Shown piece after piece: positions 1-4,821 of a DNA stretch of 6,172 nt. Positions within the stretch are counted from its first letter, which is position 1. Every line of letters begins with the position of its first letter. The stretch is from Bacteroidales bacterium. Lineage in GTDB: Bacteria > Bacteroidota > Bacteroidia > Bacteroidales > UBA7960. The stretch is taken from assembly GCA_003555385.1 (NCBI GenBank), contig PWHO01000181.1, positions 1-6,172 on the forward strand. Direction: 5' to 3'. The notes under the pieces were generated by a model. The model was not told the DNA's origin and did no database searches. It worked only from the letters and a program-made list of their open reading frames with translations. The translations under genes and the position numbers were made by a program.

Positions 1-283
1 CATTGAAGGGATGCATGTAGGTACTCCGATTATAGGTACGAATTCAGGCGGTATTCCTGAAATAATTGAAAATAACAGCAATGGGCTGCTTGTTGAATAT
101 AATAATACAAAAAAGCTTAGCGAAGCGATGAAAAAACTTTTAAACGATGAAAAGCTTCGTTTAGAAGTAATCAAAAATGGTTATAAAACTGTTAATGATC
201 GATTTAGCATTGAACGTTATGTTAAAGAATTAGATAAAGTATATGAGAACACACTTGAACAAAGCAAAGTTTCTGTTTCATGA
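1..283 (+). CDS. GT4 glycosyltransferase, C-terminal fragment (5' end outside window)
   Basis: The reading frame is open from base 2 to the TGA at 281-283, giving 93 residues of the tail of a retaining GT4 glycosyltransferase (GT-B fold). The fragment opens with IEGMHVGTPIIGTNSGGIPEII. This is the family's donor-binding end: the Glu at residue 2 should be the second Glu of the E-x7-E motif, followed by the G-x-P-I-I-x-T-x-x-G-G-x-P-E-I-I stretch that contacts the nucleotide sugar. A following N-G-L-L-V segment and a helical C-terminus with RFSIERYV are also usual for these enzymes. The ATG at 11 is an internal Met inside the motif, not a start. The enzyme would act in the cytoplasm, transferring a sugar to a growing lipid-linked or surface glycan; donor and acceptor cannot be read. 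The next gene starts 84 bases downstream on the same strand. Confidence 0.9.
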   Translation, partial: IEGMHVGTPIIGTNSGGIPEIIENNSNGLLVEYNNTKKLSEAMKKLLNDEKLRLEVIKNGYKTVNDRFSIERYVKELDKVYENTLEQSKVSVS

Positions 284-354
284 AATAGTAGAACTTCAAT
301 ACCTGCTTTAATAATTATTATCTAAAGTTACAATACTTAAAAGTTTATTTTTCT

Positions 355-360
355 GGAGGT
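355..360 (+). promoter_or_regulatory. Shine-Dalgarno site GGAGGT fixing a TTG start
   Basis: A near-perfect GGAGGT lies 7 bases before the TTG at 368. The first in-frame ATG is 11 codons further in (residue 12), after the conserved first beta strand (IKVLHVVG), so this site decides in favour of the TTG start. Confidence 0.85.
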
Positions 361-367
361 AGCCGTA

Positions 368-1489
368 TTGATAAAAGTATTACATGTTGTAGGTGAAACA
401 ATGTGCAGAGCAGGAATGGAATCTTTTATTATGAATATGTACCGGTGTATAAACCGGGAAGTTTTCCAATTTGGTTTTCTTGTTCGTTCCTATGAGAAGG
501 GCGATTTTGATGAAGAGATATCAAGCCTGGGGGGAGAAAAGCATGTCATTTTTATAGACGAAAAAGATTTTTTCTTAACGCGTTTAATGAAGCGTTTTTT
601 CGATATTTATAAATTATTGAAAAAAAGAACTGATTACCGGGTTGTTCATATTCATACTTCTTCTGCAAACAAGGCAATTGAATTAATTGCCGCATGGTTA
701 GCAGGCTGTAAAATTAGAATAGTTCACGCTCATAATACAGAGACAAAAAGGTCTAAGCTTCACAAACGATTAAGGTTTTTATTAAGGTTTTTTTCAACTC
801 ATCGACTCGCTTGTGGTACAGAAGCCGGTAAATGGGTTTTTGGCCCTCTTTTTTTAACAATAAATAATGCTCAAGTAATACCCAATGCAATTGATATTCG
901 GCCCTTTATTTTTAATCCTGGAACAAGGGAATTGGTGAAAGAGGAGCTCAGTTTAGATGGTAATTTTGTCGTCGGCCATATTGGGCGTTTTTCTGAAACG
1001 AAGAATCATATGTTTTTATTAAACATATTTTATGAGCTGACAAAGCTCAGAGATGATGCAGTATTAGTTTTGATTGGAAGTGGTCCCCTGGAAAAAATGG
1101 TTAAAGAAAAAGCCTTTTCTATGGGATTAGAAAAAAAGGTCTTATTTTTAGGAGTACGTCCGGATATTAACAGATTATTAATGGCCATGGATTGTTTCGT
1201 TTTACCTTCTCTGTATGAAGGTTTGCCTGTAGTGCTTGTAGAAGCGCAGGCAAGTGGCTTAAAAGCAGTAGTTTCCGATCGAGTAACAAAAGAAGCGGCG
1301 ATAACAGATAATATTAAATATATACCGCTAGAAGAAGCACCGGAACAGTGGGCGAATGTTATTCATAACATGACTAAGGATAAGGCATCTCTAAATGATC
1401 GATCTGATATGAAAGAATCTTTAAGCCTTAGTGGATATAACATGAATGAGCAAGTAAAGGAAATAGAAAAGATTTATACTAAAGCATGA
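368..1489 (+). CDS. GT4 family glycosyltransferase (EpsF/CapM-like), intact
   Basis: A 373-residue protein of normal GT4 length. The N-terminal domain begins with beta strand IKVLHVVG (2-9), then RAGMESFIMNMY (14-25), matching the G-G-x-E-x-x-x-x-x-L loop-helix of EpsF/CapM-type exopolysaccharide transferases. IVHAHNTE (118-125) is an acceptor-side motif, IPNAIDI (171-177) the interdomain linker, and GHIGRFSETKNH (203-214) opens the C-terminal domain. VLIGSGP (234-240) follows, and SLYEGLPVVLVEA (281-293) holds the E-x7-E pair (E284, E292) that binds the nucleotide sugar. No signal peptide or membrane span is obvious, so it is cytoplasmic or peripheral. It probably adds one sugar of a lipid-linked repeat unit from a nucleotide-sugar donor; which sugar cannot be read. 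It starts at TTG behind GGAGGT, 84 bases after the upstream GT4 gene. Known family: GT4. Inferred: role in surface glycan synthesis. Confidence 0.9.
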   Translation: MIKVLHVVGETMCRAGMESFIMNMYRCINREVFQFGFLVRSYEKGDFDEEISSLGGEKHVIFIDEKDFFLTRLMKRFFDIYKLLKKRTDYRVVHIHTSSANKAIELIAAWLAGCKIRIVHAHNTETKRSKLHKRLRFLLRFFSTHRLACGTEAGKWVFGPLFLTINNAQVIPNAIDIRPFIFNPGTRELVKEELSLDGNFVVGHIGRFSETKNHMFLLNIFYELTKLRDDAVLVLIGSGPLEKMVKEKAFSMGLEKKVLFLGVRPDINRLLMAMDCFVLPSLYEGLPVVLVEAQASGLKAVVSDRVTKEAAITDNIKYIPLEEAPEQWANVIHNMTKDKASLNDRSDMKESLSLSGYNMNEQVKEIEKIYTKA

Positions 1490-1545
1490 AAAAAGCGGTA
1501 TCTGGTTTTTTATCGCCTATTCTGAGGAATAATTTGTGGGGCTAG

Positions 1546-1558
1546 CAGTTTTAAACTG
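1546..1558. repeat. 13-base perfect inverted repeat
   Basis: CAGTTT and AAACTG flank a single T. It is long enough to be a small operator-like palindrome but too short in the loop to form a stable RNA hairpin. No second copy was noticed in the window. Confidence 0.35.
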
Positions 1559-1609
1559 AACAGTTGAAAATTAATAAATTGTAACCGGCTTTTTTTTTAA
1601 TATTAAAGT

Positions 1610-1615
1610 AGGTGG
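1610..1615 (+). promoter_or_regulatory. Shine-Dalgarno site AGGTGG fixing a TTG start
   Basis: AGGTGG ends 7 bases before the TTG at 1623. The alternative ATG at 1647 (residue 9) lies directly before the conserved IFVELVGN strand but has only a weak AAAGAAAG upstream, so TTG 1623 is preferred. Confidence 0.65.
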
Positions 1616-1622
1616 CTAATAA

Positions 1623-2324
1623 TTGAAAGATAAAGAAAGTAATATTATGCCAATATTTGTTGAACTGGTTGGTAACGCAGGTTCGGGCAAATCTTTCATT
1701 TATAATCAGTTAAAAAAGGAATTGGAATATAACAGCAACGTTTTATTTGTTGATACAAGTGAGTTATATTATACGCGGTTATTTAACTTCAAAATCTTCT
1801 TTAATTCATTACTCAAGATTGTTTGTTGTTCATTAATAATTAAAGCATTTTTTAAATACTTAAAACAATGGTATCTAAAACAATTACTAATGAATAATTA
1901 TAGAAGTTGTAATAAAGCCACCTTTGTTATTATCGATGAAGGTCCTTTTCAGCTTGTTAAATCTTTTATGAAATTTAGGAAAAAAAGCTCAGATCAGGTG
2001 AGGAATTGTGGGTTTAATCAGGGTACCATATTACCAGATGCAGTAATAATTGTTGATGCTGACTTAGAAACAATCTATAAAAGAAGGCAAGCTAGAAAGA
2101 ACCATCCAAATATCCAAGTTTCTAAAGATGTAAAAAATAAAAAGAAAAAAGATGATAGTTTGCTAAGAATTAAGAAAGATATCGAATATGCCGGAAAATA
2201 TAAAAATATACATGTAATTGAGATAAAAAATACTGACCATGATTTAAAGTCTAATATTGAGTTTATAGTTAAGGAACTGACTAGAATTAAGTATTGTATT
2301 GAAGGCAAAAATTTAAGCAGTTAA
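1623..2324 (+). CDS. P-loop NTPase, nucleoside/nucleotide-kinase-like, substrate unknown
   Basis: A 233-residue protein with a clear Walker A motif after the first beta strand: GNAGSGKS (17-24, K23 binding phosphate). FVIIDEGPF (101-109, D105/E106) sits where the thymidylate/deoxynucleoside kinase group carries its acidic substrate or Mg site. PDAVIIVDADLETIYKR (138-154) matches the P-D-x-x-x-x-x-x-D-x-x-x-x-x-x-x-R pattern of that group, and RRQARK (154-159) could serve as the Arg-rich LID. Size also fits a small kinase. Odd points: a hydrophobic helix-like stretch (about 58-80) in the middle and a Lys-rich tract KNKKKKDD (171-178). The gene is very AT-rich (14 G/C in the 60 bases 2101-2160). 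It lies among glycosyltransferases, only 12 bases before the next gene, so a role in phosphorylating a sugar, nucleotide or glycan is possible but not shown. The fold call is fairly sure; the substrate is unknown. Confidence 0.75.
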   Translation: MKDKESNIMPIFVELVGNAGSGKSFIYNQLKKELEYNSNVLFVDTSELYYTRLFNFKIFFNSLLKIVCCSLIIKAFFKYLKQWYLKQLLMNNYRSCNKATFVIIDEGPFQLVKSFMKFRKKSSDQVRNCGFNQGTILPDAVIIVDADLETIYKRRQARKNHPNIQVSKDVKNKKKKDDSLLRIKKDIEYAGKYKNIHVIEIKNTDHDLKSNIEFIVKELTRIKYCIEGKNLSS

Positions 2325-2336
2325 TGCGGGGGAATA

Positions 2337-3470
2337 ATGAAGCTATTGATTGTTTTGCCCCATTTAAGAGGTGGCGGGGCCCAAAGAGTAGCAGTTAATT
2401 TAATCAATTATCTGGACAGGGACATTGCTTTAAACCTGTTTTTAATTAATAATGACGGGTTTTTGATTGATTATATAGAAAAAGATATTAAGATAATTGC
2501 TTCCAAATCAAAAAAAACTAGAAAAGCCATATATGAATTAAGGGCTCTTATTGATAAGAACAGATATGATGCTGTATTTACAATGAAAGATTATCTTGGA
2601 CTGATGCTCAGTGTTGCTGTATGGTTGACGAAAACCAGGCCTCCGATAATTTACCGGGAAGTAATTCATAAATCTACAAGCGGAAGTTTTGAAATAAATA
2701 ACAAGTTGAAAAGAAAAGTATGGCACTATTTGGAACGATATGTCTTTAATAAAGTTAAAATAATCATTGTTCCTTCTGAAGCGATGAAGCAGGATTTGAT
2801 TATCAATTATGCAATTGATAGCAATAAAATAAGAGTAATCAATAATCCGGTTGACATTAATTTAATTGAAGCCATGGCTGATCAGGCTGTTGATCATCCC
2901 TGGTTTGAATCTTCTATTCCTGTAGTTGTTGGAATGGGCAGGTTAACCGGGCAAAAAGGGTTTCGGGAATTAATAAATGCTTTTAACCTTGTTAATAAAA
3001 AAAACATAAATTTAAGATTGGTGATTATCGGGGACGGGGAGGAGAGACCCAGGCTGAAAAAATTAGTGGATGAGCTGCAACTAAATGATGTGGTTGATTT
3101 TTAGGGTTCACAGGAAAATCCCTACAAGAATATTTCCAAAGCAGACATTTTTGTTTCATCTTCTTTTTACGAAGGATTTCCTAATGCACTTCTTGAAGCG
3201 ATGGCCTGCAATACAGTGGTTATATCTACTGATTGCCTTTCCGGTCCCGCAGAAATAATTAATCATTATCAGAACGGGATACTGGTTCCGGTTGGTAATG
3301 CTGAAAAAATGGCTGCAGAAATTGCTAATCTAATTGAAAACCCAAAACTTGCTGGAAATTTCACTGCCGCTGCAAAAAAAACAGTCGTCGAAAAATATGC
3401 AGCAAATGTTGTTGCTAAAGAATATCAAGACGTTTTTGCTGAGTTAATGAAAAGCATCCAAAGCAAATAA
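2337..3470 (+). pseudogene. GT4 family glycosyltransferase interrupted by one in-frame amber stop
   Basis: One frame runs from ATG 2337 to TAA 3468-3470 with a single internal TAG at 3102-3104: 255 codons, the stop, then 121 codons, 377 positions in all, which is normal GT4 length. Before the stop are beta strand KLLIVLPHL (2-10), RGGGAQRVAVNL (11-22, the G-G-x-x-R-V loop), INNPVDI (168-174), GMGRLTGQKGF (199-209) and VIIGDGEERP (229-238). After it, in the same frame, come NPYKNISKADIF and FYEGFPNALLEAM with the E-x7-E pair (positions 279 and 287), then STDCLSGPAEII. The TAG falls where the intact upstream paralogue has Leu in F-L-G, so TTG to TAG by one base is the simplest history. A protein ending at 255 lacks the donor-binding half and should be inactive. 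It starts 12 bases after the kinase with GGGGGA just upstream, implying co-transcription. Sequencing error or amber readthrough remain possible. Confidence 0.85.
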
Positions 3471-3521
3471 TACTTATTGCTCCATGAATAACCAGGACAG
3501 GCATGTATTAACCGGACCGGA

Positions 3522-4679
3522 GTGGATACACACATGATGGAAATTGATTATATATTATCTTTTAAATTAAAGAGAAGTAGTTCTGGGAAGGAAAAAGCTT
3601 CGTCAGAAAAAATTAAATACCTGCAAAAATTATCAAATCTGCACCCATATACACTGGATACAGTGAGCAGCAGCGAAAGTTTTAAGAATGTCAAAATGAT
3701 ATTTTTAGATCTATATTACCTGGTTCATGTCATTTTTGGCCGACGCAGAAAGCCGGACATAATTATTTCAAGAAGTAATTTTCATTTTGGCCCTTTTATG
3801 ATCTCAAAGATTTACAAAATACCTTTAATAAATGAAGTGCATGGAGATATTTTGGATGAGGGAAAAACCTTATTCAAGGATAGCTTTTTAAAAAGAAACC
3901 TTGGGTTTTTATGGCATCATTACTGGTTGTTTTTCTTAAAAAGGTCAGATGGTCTCATTTTCAACAATTCATTGTTAGAAAAACATTATAAGGATCATTA
4001 CCTGAGTAAAACGGCACTTACGGTTACTATCCACAATGGCTGTGACACGGAATTTTTCTATCCTATAGATAAGGATGAAGCCCGGTGCTATCTTGGATTG
4101 CAGAAAGATATTTACTACCTGCTGTTTATCGGTTCAATAAGCAGGTGGCATGGTGTAGAAAATCTCTTGGAGACAGCCAGGTATATTAATCAAAAGGCAG
4201 ATGATCGGGCAATTAAGTTGTTAATTGTCGGCGGTTATGATGAAGATTACTTGCATAAATTAAAACAAAGATATGATAGCGCAAATATCATATTCATTGG
4301 TGAAAGACCAAAAGATGATGCTTTTTACTATATTAATGCCGCTGATCTGTGCTTACTGCCTGTTAATGATATTAGAATCAGCCCGGGCAGCCCATTAAAA
4401 CTGTTTGATTATGCTGCTTGCGGTAAACCAATCATTTCTCAAAGATGTACTGTTGGATACAGTGATATTATAGAAAAATATAAACTGGGAATCAGTTGTG
4501 ATTTTACCAACCATAGAGATGCAGCTTCAGTTATTCTTCAATTTTTGCTTGACTATAATGAAGTTGAGTACAAGTGTAATAACAGGGAAATAGCTGAAAA
4601 ATATTTAAGCTGGGAAATTATAATAAAAAAATGGCTTGAATTTGGAGAACTTGTTAAAGCGGAAAGAAAACACACATGA
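3522..4679 (+). CDS. GT4-like glycosyltransferase, divergent, N-terminus probably eroded
   Basis: Up to 385 residues from GTG 3522. A likelier translation start is ATG 3534 or 3537, since GGAGTGG (3519-3525) sits 8 bases before ATG 3534. Family marks: KPDIIISRSNFHFGP (77-91) and IPLINEVHGDI (100-110) as in GT4 proteins with an acceptor loop; TIHNGCDTEFF (169-179, the linker); LFIGSISRWHGVENLL (201-216); LLIVGG (233-238); and SPGSPLKLFDYAACGKPII (287-305). In that last motif K293 is kept, but the usual second Glu is Asp (D296) and the first Glu is missing, as in the S-P-x-K-L-x-E-Y subgroup. The first beta strand and a normal G-H-E-V strand are absent. Open codons just upstream (3492-3521) encode PGQACINRTG, leading into GVDTHMMEI, which resembles the G-G-x-E-T-H loop of the family, but a stop at 3489 cuts this off. 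It lies 51 bases after the broken GT4 gene. The family is fairly sure; activity is doubtful. Confidence 0.75.
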   Translation: MDTHMMEIDYILSFKLKRSSSGKEKASSEKIKYLQKLSNLHPYTLDTVSSSESFKNVKMIFLDLYYLVHVIFGRRRKPDIIISRSNFHFGPFMISKIYKIPLINEVHGDILDEGKTLFKDSFLKRNLGFLWHHYWLFFLKRSDGLIFNNSLLEKHYKDHYLSKTALTVTIHNGCDTEFFYPIDKDEARCYLGLQKDIYYLLFIGSISRWHGVENLLETARYINQKADDRAIKLLIVGGYDEDYLHKLKQRYDSANIIFIGERPKDDAFYYINAADLCLLPVNDIRISPGSPLKLFDYAACGKPIISQRCTVGYSDIIEKYKLGISCDFTNHRDAASVILQFLLDYNEVEYKCNNREIAEKYLSWEIIIKKWLEFGELVKAERKHT

Positions 4680-4821
4680 ACTTAAAACCATAAAACCTGA
4701 ACGAGCGTTTTCACTATTTTATTCCAACTAACAATCCTATAACAAGGCGGTTATAATAGCGATCAAGAAATTGTTTGTGTTATAATCTTTATGACCAATA
4801 CTAATTATTTCAGGGTGAGCT
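4680..4821 (+). promoter_or_regulatory. Intergenic region with two TATAAT boxes; probable promoter at 4778-4786
   Basis: TGTTATAAT at 4778-4786 is a perfect extended -10 element (TG, one base, TATAAT), with transcription predicted to begin near 4793. No good -35 hexamer lies 17 bases upstream, which extended -10 promoters can tolerate. A second TATAAT at 4752-4757 lacks the TG and also has no clear -35. The untranslated leader would be about 30 bases and end in AGGGTGAG (4812-4819), the Shine-Dalgarno site for ATG 4822. No convincing terminator for the preceding gene was seen. This points to a separate or additional transcript for the membrane gene. Confidence 0.5.

Larger units (their letters stand above)
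1490..1622 (+). other. Non-coding gap with inverted repeats and a T run; possible terminator or attenuator
   Basis: The gap between the GT4 gene and the kinase holds a perfect 13-base inverted repeat, CAGTTT-T-AAACTG (1546-1558), and a run of nine T at 1590-1598. AAAAAAGCGGT (1489-1499) can pair with ACCGGCTTTTTT (1584-1595) with one bulged G. GCGGTA (1495-1500) can instead pair with TATCGC (1511-1516), using one G-T pair. No compact GC-rich hairpin sits directly before the T run, so a classical intrinsic terminator is not established. I see no coding sequence here. Confidence 0.3.

Noticed and set aside
329..334. TACAAT as a -10 box for the gene at 368
   Set aside because: The hexamer about 17 bases upstream (CTTTAA) is a poor -35 and there is no extended TG; AT-rich DNA gives such boxes by chance.
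1579..1606. TTGTAA and TATTAA as a promoter for the kinase gene
   Set aside because: Transcription would start at about 1613, inside the ribosome binding site at 1610-1615, so it would not give a translatable leader.
2075..2308. 77-residue hydrophobic - strand frame
   Set aside because: Antisense of the Lys-rich end of the kinase gene; the Phe/Leu-rich look follows from complementing AAA/AAG-rich DNA.
2538..2726. 62-residue - strand frame
   Set aside because: Antisense inside the GT4 coding region, with no supporting motif.
3201..3470. Separate 89-residue gene starting at ATG 3201
   Set aside because: It is the in-frame continuation of the amber-split GT4 gene. The Met lies in the conserved L-L-E-A-M-A motif and has no good ribosome binding site.
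3484..3537. Short frame from ATG 3484 (17 codons, ends TGA 3535-3537)
   Set aside because: No ribosome binding site of note. The residues could hint at an alternative broken N-terminus, but the gene-frame and base-3461-frame pieces fit the family better.
4699..4713. GAACG-AG-CGTTTTC as a terminator after the third GT4 gene
   Set aside because: The loop would be only two bases and the T tract is short and interrupted.
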